Part shown: positions 54,156 through 61,372 of the stretch, one piece after another
Layout of the letters: each line of letters opens with the position of its first letter
How positions within the stretch are numbered: the first letter of the stretch is position 1
Assembly: GCA_050186825.1 (NCBI GenBank)
Contig: JBFWYD010000030.1
Location: 56,818-120,817 of the forward strand
Length of the DNA: 64,000 nucleotides
Source: NORP233 sp050186825
Lineage (GTDB): Bacteria > Planctomycetota > J058
Reading direction: 5' to 3'
The notes under the pieces: generated by a model
Databases searched by the model: none
Seen by the model: only the letters and a program-made list of their open reading frames with translations
What the model was told of the DNA's origin: nothing
Made by a program: the position numbers and the translations under genes

Positions 54156-55688
54156 ATGTCCGTCACCGCGTGCCCGAAATGCGGTCGTGTCACGCCGACG
54201 CGCCACAACGAGTGCGTTTACTGCCTCGCGTCCCTGGCTGGGGTGACCGCCGAGGCCGCGCCCGCCACTGCCTCGACCCCCTCGGCCGGGAAGTCGACGG
54301 GCGCTGGCCGCAAGCGGGCGGTGGGGCACGAGGAGCCGCGCCTCCTGGGCACGGACAAGACGCGCTTCCAGCGGCAATCCAGCGACCAGGTCCACGTCCT
54401 GGTCGTGGGCACGGGGGAGCCGATCGAGCTCTCGCCGGGCAAGCTGTTCGTGATCGGGCGCGACCCGCGCGCCAGCCTGGTGGTCCGCTACCCCGAGGTC
54501 TCCCGGCAGCACGCCGAGATCGAGTGGGACGACCATGACCCACCGATGCCCCTCCTGAACGAGATCCGCTCCCGGAACGGGACCTTCCTCAACGGGGCCC
54601 GGGTGGCCGCGGGAGACCCTCGCCCGCTGCGGAGCGGCGACGAGATCCGCCTGGGCGAGGCCTTCCGGCTGCTCTACCTGAGCCTCCCGCCGCGGGAGCT
54701 GCGGGTGCAGCTCCAGCAGTCGGGCCAGGAGGACACGCGCGCGTTCACGACCACGGGTCGGCTCGAGCGCGGGGCGACGGTGCCCAGCCTGAGCGAGAGC
54801 GAGGACGAGGGCGACCTGGGCGACCTCGTCGCGGCCGCCCTGGGCGAGGCCGACCTCAACTCGCTCGACAGCGAGGGCGACTTCGCCAAGCAGCACGGCA
54901 AGTTCCTGGTCAAGCGGCTCTACACGCAGCGCCAGACCGGGGTGCTGACCGTCTACGACGGCGCGGACGTGGGGGAGATGCTCCTGGTCGAGGGGCGCTG
55001 CCGGCACGCCCGCCTCGGGATGGTCACCGGGCGCGAGGCGCTGGAGTACGTGGCCCGGCTCGACCGCGGCCGCTACCGCTTCCGGGGCGAGCCGCTCGAG
55101 CGGATGGTGGACGCCCCGCCCCCGTCCGAGGTCGACGAGCACGGGCTCTCCCTGAGCGGCGACTTCAAGCGCACCCCCGGCTCGGAGCTGGTGCGCGACC
55201 TGATCTCGCGCCGCGCCACGGGCGTGCTCACGGTGTTCGACGCGCGGGTCTCGGGGCAGGTCGTCCTGCAAGAGGGGATCTGCCAGGAGGCCGTGCTGGG
55301 CAAGCAGCGCGATCGCGAGGCCCTGGACGCGATCGTCCGCCTGCGGCGGGGGGTCTACCGCTTCCGGCCGGTGGAGGTCACCGGGCTGCCGGCGACGCGC
55401 GACTCCGTGCCGCTGGGCGCGCCCGACACGGCCACGCTGCTCGCGACCGCCTCGATGCCGCGCGAGCCGCGCACCGGCGGCTACGACGACTACGTCCCGC
55501 CCCAGGCGCTGCGCCGGCCGCCCTCCTCCTCCGCGCTGCGGGCCGCCGACGACGAGGCCGGTGTCCTGCGCCGCTCCGGCCAGCCGATGCGCGGGCCCCG
55601 TGAGCCCGAGACCTCGCCCGGGCGCCGGGTGCCGCCGCCGCCGCCGCCGGTCCCGCGGCGCCGGCCGCCGCCCCCGCCGCTCCGGTGA
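54156..55688 (+). CDS. Zinc ribbon-FHA-DUF4388 (PATAN) signalling protein
   Basis: A 510-residue cytoplasmic protein. Residues 6-23 are a zinc ribbon (CPKCG...CVYC). Residues about 85-175 are an FHA domain with GRDPRASLVV, SRQHAEIEW and RNGTFLNG, which binds phosphothreonine peptides, presumably from the local kinases. Two DUF4388/PATAN-like modules follow (about 245-320 and 335-410), each ending in GRYRFR or GVYRFR. PATAN modules are linked to two-component and gliding or polarity control. The C-terminal 100 residues are Pro- and Arg-rich. The stop overlaps the next gene's start (GTGA). A strong start ATG is at 54156. Confidence 0.85.
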   Translation: MSVTACPKCGRVTPTRHNECVYCLASLAGVTAEAAPATASTPSAGKSTGAGRKRAVGHEEPRLLGTDKTRFQRQSSDQVHVLVVGTGEPIELSPGKLFVIGRDPRASLVVRYPEVSRQHAEIEWDDHDPPMPLLNEIRSRNGTFLNGARVAAGDPRPLRSGDEIRLGEAFRLLYLSLPPRELRVQLQQSGQEDTRAFTTTGRLERGATVPSLSESEDEGDLGDLVAAALGEADLNSLDSEGDFAKQHGKFLVKRLYTQRQTGVLTVYDGADVGEMLLVEGRCRHARLGMVTGREALEYVARLDRGRYRFRGEPLERMVDAPPPSEVDEHGLSLSGDFKRTPGSELVRDLISRRATGVLTVFDARVSGQVVLQEGICQEAVLGKQRDREALDAIVRLRRGVYRFRPVEVTGLPATRDSVPLGAPDTATLLATASMPREPRTGGYDDYVPPQALRRPPSSSALRAADDEAGVLRRSGQPMRGPREPETSPGRRVPPPPPPVPRRRPPPPPLR

Positions 55689-55945
55689 GCGACGATGACT
55701 GCCCGCGCTGCGGCGCGGGCCCGCTGGCCGAGGACGGCGGCTCATGCCGCGCCTGCGGCTGGGACGCGGAGCTCCAGGGCGCGCACTACCGGGCCGAGGA
55801 CACCGAGCTGCCGCCGGACGACGAGGACTACGAGGACTTCCTCCGCCGCGAGGGGCTGGGAGGCCGGGGCGGGGCGAGCCCGGTGGTGGTCGGTGTGGTG
55901 GCGCTGATCGTGATCGCGCTCCTGGCAGCGGCGGCGCTGCGATGA
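55685..55945 (+). CDS. Small zinc-ribbon membrane protein
   Basis: An 86-residue protein with CPRCG and CRACG pairs at residues 6-26, an acidic middle (PPDDEDYEDF) and one C-terminal membrane helix (VVVGVVALIVIALLAAAAL). It should be a tail-anchored cytoplasmic zinc ribbon. It overlaps both neighbours by four bases (GTGA and ATGA), tying it tightly to the FHA and HEAT-like genes. Function is unknown. Confidence 0.8.
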   Translation: MSDDDCPRCGAGPLAEDGGSCRACGWDAELQGAHYRAEDTELPPDDEDYEDFLRREGLGGRGGASPVVVGVVALIVIALLAAAALR

Positions 55946-56919
55946 AGCGCGGCGCGCTGGGCCTGGGCAGCCTGCTCTGCCTGGCCGCCGCGATCGGCGC
56001 CTACTGCTGGCGGGCGCCGCGCGCGCCCGCCCCCGCGACGCCCACGCCGGGTCGGGGCGGGGCGCCCGCCTCCCCCGCGCCCTCGACCGCGCCGCAGCCC
56101 GCGGGCGGGGTCGCGCCGAGCCCGGGGCAGGTGGACCTGAACGCGCGCGTGGGCGACTTCTTCACCGCCATGCCCGTCGCCGCCCCGGCCGAGGCGGTCG
56201 CGGCCGTGGTGGCCGAGGCCCGCCGCGCGCCGCCCGCGCCCCCCGAGCTGCGCCGGCGGCTCCAGGCCGCGATCGGCCGCAGCGAGGGCGCCGCGCGCGA
56301 GGCCGCGCGGCTGCTCGCCAGTGGCCTGGGCGGGCTGAGCGCCGCGCATCGCTTCCAGGCCGCGCTGGCGATCGCCGACGCGACCTCCCCCGCGGCCACC
56401 GAGGAGCTCCTGGCCGGGCTCGGGCGCGCGGCCCCCGAGGTCCGCCCCGAGCTCGTGCTCGCGCTGCGCGGCAGCGCCGGGGAGCGCGTGGAGCGCGAGC
56501 TGTTGCGGCTCTACGTCGAGGACCAGGACCCGGCCACGGCCGAGCAGGCCGCCTTCGTCCTCGGCGAGCGCGGGGAGCGCGTCCCCGCGGCCCTGCTCGA
56601 GCGCGCCCGCGCCCGCGCGCGGGAGGACCTGCGCCCAGGCCAGGAGGATGCGCGCCGCCTGCGGGCCGCGGCCGACATCCTCGGCGCGGCCGACCTGACC
56701 CCGGCCGACAAGGCGCTGTGCCTGGACGTGCTGGCGCGCGACGCCGACGCCGCGCGGCGCCGCGCGGCGTGGCGAGCCCTGGCCGGCGGGCGCGCCCCGC
56801 TGGGCGAGGTGCTCGGCGCGCTGCGCCAGGTGGTGGAGGACCCGCGCGCCGACGCGGAGCTCAAGGCCCTGGCCCGCGAGGCGCTCGCGCGCGGAGCCGC
56901 GGCGGCGCCCCCTCGCTGA
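55942..56919 (+). CDS. Membrane-anchored or exported HEAT-like protein
   Basis: A 325-residue protein with an N-terminal hydrophobic segment (LGLGSLLCLAAAIGAYCW), which may be an anchor or signal sequence, a Pro-rich linker (about 25-60) and a helical solenoid with HEAT-like spacing (AAHRFQAALAIADA, AEQAAFVLGERG, ARRRAAWRALAGG). It is the third gene of the FHA operon, overlapping the zinc-ribbon gene by four bases. It is probably a periplasmic scaffold. Confidence 0.7.
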   Translation: MKRGALGLGSLLCLAAAIGAYCWRAPRAPAPATPTPGRGGAPASPAPSTAPQPAGGVAPSPGQVDLNARVGDFFTAMPVAAPAEAVAAVVAEARRAPPAPPELRRRLQAAIGRSEGAAREAARLLASGLGGLSAAHRFQAALAIADATSPAATEELLAGLGRAAPEVRPELVLALRGSAGERVERELLRLYVEDQDPATAEQAAFVLGERGERVPAALLERARARAREDLRPGQEDARRLRAAADILGAADLTPADKALCLDVLARDADAARRRAAWRALAGGRAPLGEVLGALRQVVEDPRADAELKALAREALARGAAAAPPR

Positions 56920-56950
56920 CTGCACAGCCCGGTTGACTTGCCCGGGTCCC

Positions 56951-57069
56951 TCGTGCTCGTGCTCGTGCTCGTAGTCGTAGTCGTGATCGGTCTCGTGGTC
57001 GCAGTCGCAGTCGCGGCCACATCTACGCTCACGTCGACGATCACGATCACGAGCACGAGCACGAGCACG
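56951..57069. repeat. CGTGCT hexamer tract forming a long inverted repeat
   Basis: Six-base CTCGTG/CGTAGT units on the left are mirrored by CACGAG units on the right. A 21-base stretch at 56952-56972 is perfectly complementary to 57049-57069. The spacer 56920-57194 has no gene. Confidence 0.85.
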
Positions 57070-57194
57070 GAAGCCGAAGGCAGCCAATCAAGCGGGCGCG
57101 CCGAGTTGACCTGGGGCCGGTCGCCGTCCGCCTGGGGCCCACGTATAGTCCTCCCCTCGAGGCGGCCGGGCGCAGCGACCCGGAGGAGATGGGG

Positions 57195-57779
57195 ATGAGC
57201 ACCAACGAGGCCTACCAGCACCTCCTGGAGGAGCACCAGCAGCTGCGGGCCGAGCACCAGCTGCTGCAGCGCCTGCTGCACCTCTTCGCCGCGCCCGACG
57301 ACTTCGACCTGGTCTTCGACGGGCTGATGGACGCGACCATGGAGCGCTTCCAGGCGCACGCCGGCTCGATCTACATGCTCGACGGCGAGTCGGGCGAGCT
57401 CTACTTCGCGGCCGCGCGCGGCCCCGCCGCCCAGGAGCTCCTGCGGCTGGACATCACGATCCAGCCCGGCCAGGGCATCGCGGGCGCCTGCTTCGAGAAC
57501 AAGCAGGTGATCGCGGTCTCCGACGCCCACAAGGACCCGCGCTTCGCCAAGGAGATCAGCGAGAAGATCGGCTACGAGGTGCGCTCGATGCTCACCGCGC
57601 CGATCGTGGTCGACGGCGAGGCCCTGGGCGTGATCCAGGTCATAAACAAGCAGGGCGGGTCCACCTTCACCAGCGCGGAGGTCGAGCTGGTGGAGAAGCT
57701 GGGCCGCTACGCCGGCGGCCTGATCGGGCTGGGCCTCGAGCTCCAGGAGCTCAACGGGCGCCTGGCCGGGGCGGAGTAG
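57195..57779 (+). CDS. GAF-domain protein
   Basis: A 194-residue protein. An N-terminal coiled-coil (HLLEEHQQLRAEHQLLQRLLH, written as heptads) precedes a single GAF domain (about 35-185) with FDGLMDATMERF, GIAGACFENKQVI and APIVVDGEALGVIQVINK, the standard GAF core. No output domain follows, so it probably binds a small ligand or a partner and acts on the neighbouring PilT ATPase or on the FHA protein. ATG 57195 lies six bases after GGAGGAG; ATG 57189 abuts it. pilT follows nine bases later. Confidence 0.85.
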   Translation: MSTNEAYQHLLEEHQQLRAEHQLLQRLLHLFAAPDDFDLVFDGLMDATMERFQAHAGSIYMLDGESGELYFAAARGPAAQELLRLDITIQPGQGIAGACFENKQVIAVSDAHKDPRFAKEISEKIGYEVRSMLTAPIVVDGEALGVIQVINKQGGSTFTSAEVELVEKLGRYAGGLIGLGLELQELNGRLAGAE

Positions 57780-57788
57780 GAGGCTGCC

Positions 57789-59126
57789 ATGTCGTTGACC
57801 GAGTTCCTGGCCGAGCTCCACCACCGCAAGGGCTCCGACCTGATCCTCAAGGTGGGGCGTCCCCCGCTGATGCGCCTCAACGGGAGGCTGCTCCCGAGCG
57901 AGTTCCCGGTCCAGAGCGACGCCTCGATCCGCGAGCACCTCTCGCCGATCCTGACCGACTTCCACCAGAAGGCCCTGGTCGCCGAGCGCGAGGTGGACCT
58001 CAGCTTCGAGATGGAGGGCATGGCGCGCTTCCGCGTGAACGTGTTCTTCCAGCGCGGCCACACCGGCACGGTGATCCGGCTGATCCCGCTCGAGACGCCC
58101 ACCATCGACGGGCTCAACCTGCCGACCGTGCTCAAGGACGTGGCCGCCTCGCCGAACGGGATCATCCTCGTCACGGGCCCGACGGGGAGCGGCAAGTCCA
58201 CGACGCTGGCGGCGATCGTCGAGCACATCAACGAGACCCGCCACACGCACATCATCACCATCGAGGACCCGGTCGAGTTCGTCTACACGGACCAGAAGTC
58301 CACGATCACCCAGCGCGGCATCGGCGACGACACGCTCTCCACGCACCGCGCCCTGCGCGCGGCCCTGCGCCAGAACCCCGACGTGATCCTGGCGGGCGAG
58401 ATGCGCGACCGCGAGACGATGGAGCTCGCGCTGCACGCGGCCGAGACCGGCCACCTCGTGATGTCCACCCTGCACACCAACGACGCCAAGCAGAGCGTGA
58501 CGCGCATCACCGACTCCTTCCCGGCGGAGAACAAGAAGGGCCTGCTGCGCATGCTCTCGGTCACGCTGCGCGCGGCCGTCTCCCAGCGCCTGCTGCGCCG
58601 CGCGGACGGCGCCGGCCGCGTGGCCGCCCACGAGGTGATGATCGTCTCGCCCACGATCGCGCAGCTGATCGAGAAGGGCGACATCGACGGCATGTCCAAG
58701 GCGATCGAGAGCAGCTCGACCTACTACCGGATGCAGAGCTTCAACCAGTCCATGGCGGAGCTCGTGCGCCGCCGGCTGATCACCCCCGAGGTCGCCATGG
58801 AGAACTCGACCTCGCCGGGGGACCTGAAGCTGATGCTCAAGGGCATGTCGCGCTCCGGCGCGGCGAGCACCTCGTCGGTCGCCCCGGCCGAGGGCTTCCG
58901 CGAGCCCGAGGCCGCCCCGAGCGCGCCGAGCGGGCCGAGCGGGCCGCCCCCGACCGGCGGGCCGCCCCCCGCGGGCGGCGGGGACGAGGGACGGAAGCGG
59001 ATGCCGCCCAGCCGTCGCGTGATGCGCGGCCAGCAGCCGCCCCGCCCGGGCGGCCCCCCGCCCCAGGGCGGCGGCGGCGGCGGCGGTCAGAAGCCGAAGA
59101 TCAACCGCGGCTTCGACTTTTCGTGA
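57789..59126 (+). CDS. pilT: Type IV pilus retraction ATPase PilT
   Basis: A 445-residue secretion-type ATPase. Walker A is GPTGSGKST, the Asp box ITIEDPVEFV, Walker B ILAGEMRD, and the His box STLHTNDA; the N-terminal RKGSDLILKVG segment is typical of PilT. It powers pilus retraction and twitching motility. The last 90 residues are a Gly/Pro/Arg-rich tail absent from most PilT proteins. ATG 57789 has GGAGG about six bases upstream. Its stop is part of a long hairpin. No pilin genes are in the window. Confidence 0.92.
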   Translation: MSLTEFLAELHHRKGSDLILKVGRPPLMRLNGRLLPSEFPVQSDASIREHLSPILTDFHQKALVAEREVDLSFEMEGMARFRVNVFFQRGHTGTVIRLIPLETPTIDGLNLPTVLKDVAASPNGIILVTGPTGSGKSTTLAAIVEHINETRHTHIITIEDPVEFVYTDQKSTITQRGIGDDTLSTHRALRAALRQNPDVILAGEMRDRETMELALHAAETGHLVMSTLHTNDAKQSVTRITDSFPAENKKGLLRMLSVTLRAAVSQRLLRRADGAGRVAAHEVMIVSPTIAQLIEKGDIDGMSKAIESSSTYYRMQSFNQSMAELVRRRLITPEVAMENSTSPGDLKLMLKGMSRSGAASTSSVAPAEGFREPEAAPSAPSGPSGPPPTGGPPPAGGGDEGRKRMPPSRRVMRGQQPPRPGGPPPQGGGGGGGQKPKINRGFDFS

Positions 59127-59176
59127 ACGTGGGGAAATCGGCGCGACTGCGTCGCGGCCGATTTCCCCACGTTCAC
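59123..59176 (+). terminator. 20-bp perfect hairpin overlapping the pilT stop
   Basis: Arms 59123-59142 and 59157-59176 are perfectly complementary, and an inner 5-bp stem (59143-59147 with 59151-59155) extends it. The TGA lies in the left arm. Confidence 0.75.
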
Positions 59177-59184
59177 GGCTCGGG

Positions 59185-59660
59185 GGAAGTTTGGGCTGAC
59201 GCCCGGGTTGGGGCGCCTTGGAGTGGGGCGAGGGTCGGGGCGTTTGGTTGGGCTCGCACGGTGTGGGGGCTGACGCCTTGGCGGGGGCGCCTTCGCTTGG
59301 CGAAGTGTGGTCCCTGGATCGAGAGCGCTCGGATTGGGCTGGCGCCAGCTGCTTGGGCGCCCCTGGAAGGGGCGAGGGTCGGGCGGGCCGGCCGGGCTCG
59401 CACAGCGTGGGCTGACGCCTCGGCGTGGGCACCTGGGCTTGGCGAGGGGTGGCGCCTGGTGCGTGGGCGCTCTTGTGGGCTGACGCCCGGGCGAGGGCGC
59501 CTGGGCTTGGCGAGGGGTGGCGCCTGGTGCGTGGGCGCTCTTGTGGGCTGACGCCCGGGCGAGGGCGCCTGGGCTTGGCGAGAGGTGGCGCCTGGTGCGC
59601 GGGCGCCCTTGTGGGCTGACGCCTACGCGGGTGCGCGTGGGCTTGGCGAGGGAGCGCGGC
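59185..59660. repeat. 68-bp tandem repeat array with GGGCTGACGCC core
   Basis: The core GTGGGCTGACGCC begins at 59407, 59475, 59543 and 59611, an exact 68-base period. More degenerate units begin near 59193 and 59266. The region 59127-59815 holds no supported gene apart from a short TPR remnant at its right end. No spacer-like unique sequences separate the units. Confidence 0.85.
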
Positions 59661-59810
59661 GAGGCGCTCTGCCTCCTCTCGGTCGGCTCGCGCGCCGGCG
59701 AAGTCGTCCGAAGCCCCGCGGATCTCCACGCGGGTCAGCCAGGCCTGCGCGGCCCAGGGGTCGATCCGCAGGGAGACCTCGGCCCAGGCCGAGGCGCCGC
59801 TTCAGTGAGC
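59660..59810 (-). pseudogene. TPR-like gene remnant
   Basis: One minus-strand frame reads LRIDPWAAQAWLTRVEIRG followed by DDFAGARADREEAERL, a recognisable TPR pair. The frame has no start and runs into the tandem repeats. It lies just after the receiver-kinase stop in a different frame, so it may be the lost C-terminal TPR tail of that protein or of another gene. Confidence 0.4.
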
Positions 59811-59815
59811 GAGGG

Positions 59816-61018
59816 CTACTGAGCCCGCAGCGACTGGACCGCGGCGCGGATCTTGGCGGGGTCCTTGAGGCGGCGGGCGGGGTCGAAGTCGGTGAGCTGG
59901 GCGAGGAGGTCGAGGAGGGGGGCGGGGACGGCGCCGCCCAGGACGTCGCGGGGGTGGGGGAGGCCGCGCTCCATGATGCGGCCGATGAGGAGCATGGGCT
60001 CGGCCTCGGAGAGGACGGGGGCGCCGGCCAGGGCCTCGACGGCGCAGACTCCCAGCGCGTAGGTGTCGACCGAGTGGTCGAAGTCGCGCGAGCGGAAGAC
60101 CTCGGGGGCGAGGTAGAGGGGGGTGCCGATGAAGTCCTCCTCGAGCGTGATCCCGTGGTCGCCGAGGCGGCGGGCCAGGCCGAAGTCGCCGAGCATGAAG
60201 CCCTGGGCGCCGTAGAAGAGGTTGCTCGGCTTGACGTCGCGGTGCACCACGCCGCGCTCGTGGAGGTGGACGAGCGGCTCGAGGACTTGATCGAGCAGGT
60301 CGAGGGTCTCGGCGGGGCTGCGCGGGCCATCGGCCTCGATGCGGTCGCGGAGCGTGCCGCCCTCGAGGTAGTCCATCACGTAGAACCAGGCGTCGTCCTG
60401 GCGGCCGCTCTCGACGAAGCGGATCATCCCCGGGTGCGACAGCGCGGAGAGCGTGTCGATCTCGCGGCGGAAGCGGAGCAGGGTCTCGGTGTTCTGGGTC
60501 AGGTGCGGCCAGATCACCTTGAGCGCGAAGCTGGTGGCGTCGCCCTCGCGCGTGGCGCGGAACACGCAGGCCGTGCCGCCGCGGCCGATGCACTCGCCGA
60601 GCTGCCAGCCGCCGATCCGATCGGGGATCGCGGGCGGGCCCGCGTGCGTGGGGCGCGCGCGGAGGGCCTTCTCGAGCTTGGCGCCGAGCTCGGCGTCGCT
60701 CACGGGCTTGAGCAGGTAGTCCGCCGCCCCCAGGCGGAAGGCCTCGTTCAGGAGCGCCTCGTCGCCGTCGGCCGAGACCACGAGCACGGGCGGCGCGTCC
60801 TTGCCCAGCTCCGCGACCCGCGCGACCACGTCCAGCCCGGTGAGGTGCGGCATGCGCATGTCGGTGATCACGGCCGCGGGGCGCTGGTCCAGCGCGCGGA
60901 CGGCCTCGCGGGGATCCGAGAAGGAGGCGACCTCGTAGCCGCGCCGGCGCAGCCCGCGCGCGAGCATCGCCAGGCACACCCCGTCGTCATCGACCAGGAC
61001 GACCCGCTGGTTCGCCAC
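59816..61018 (-). CDS. Response-regulator receiver / Ser/Thr protein kinase fusion
   Basis: A 400-residue soluble protein. Residues 1-120 are a CheY-like receiver: VVLVDDDG acidic pair, phospho-acceptor Asp in VITDMRMP and Lys in YLLKPVSD. Residues about 133-390 are a Hanks kinase with GRGGTACVF, ALKV, HRDVKPSN, DFG and APE, all intact. It joins two-component input to Ser/Thr output in one chain. No membrane helix is present. GTG 61018 has GAGG nine bases upstream; the longer frame beyond is Arg-rich and unlikely. It is divergent from another kinase gene. Confidence 0.88.
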   Translation of the reverse strand: MANQRVVLVDDDGVCLAMLARGLRRRGYEVASFSDPREAVRALDQRPAAVITDMRMPHLTGLDVVARVAELGKDAPPVLVVSADGDEALLNEAFRLGAADYLLKPVSDAELGAKLEKALRARPTHAGPPAIPDRIGGWQLGECIGRGGTACVFRATREGDATSFALKVIWPHLTQNTETLLRFRREIDTLSALSHPGMIRFVESGRQDDAWFYVMDYLEGGTLRDRIEADGPRSPAETLDLLDQVLEPLVHLHERGVVHRDVKPSNLFYGAQGFMLGDFGLARRLGDHGITLEEDFIGTPLYLAPEVFRSRDFDHSVDTYALGVCAVEALAGAPVLSEAEPMLLIGRIMERGLPHPRDVLGGAVPAPLLDLLAQLTDFDPARRLKDPAKIRAAVQSLRAQ

Positions 61019-61372
61019 CGTGACCTCTCGTGGCGCCCACAGTAGCCCGCGCCCCCCGAGGCTCGCCAGCGAAAGGAACTCTCGGCCCGAGCGAGGCCGG
61101 GAGCGACCCCGCACCAACCGGAGCCGAGGCTTAGGGCGGATCGCAGAGGGCGTGCGAACGAACGGGCGCGAGGGCTTTCTCTAGCCCGGAGGCGCGGCCG
61201 CGCGTCGGACGGCCTCCGACGGAGTGAACCTCACAAGTCGCAGGCTAGGACGGGCTTAGCAGGCCCGGGCGGTCCGCCTCCCTTGAGGGGTCCACACGCC
61301 GGGGCCATAACGACGCCAGAGCGCGGCAGCTGGCGGGTCGCTCCCCAGGGGCAGACCCGAAGGAGTGGCAAG
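61019..61372. promoter_or_regulatory. Divergent spacer between two kinase genes
   Basis: This 350-base region should hold both promoters. It contains a perfect 7-bp hairpin (61203-61209 with 61215-61221). No consensus promoter or operator is recognised with confidence. Confidence 0.3.

Noticed and set aside
59185..59660. CRISPR array
   Set aside because: The 68-bp units are contiguous with no unique spacers and there are no cas genes.
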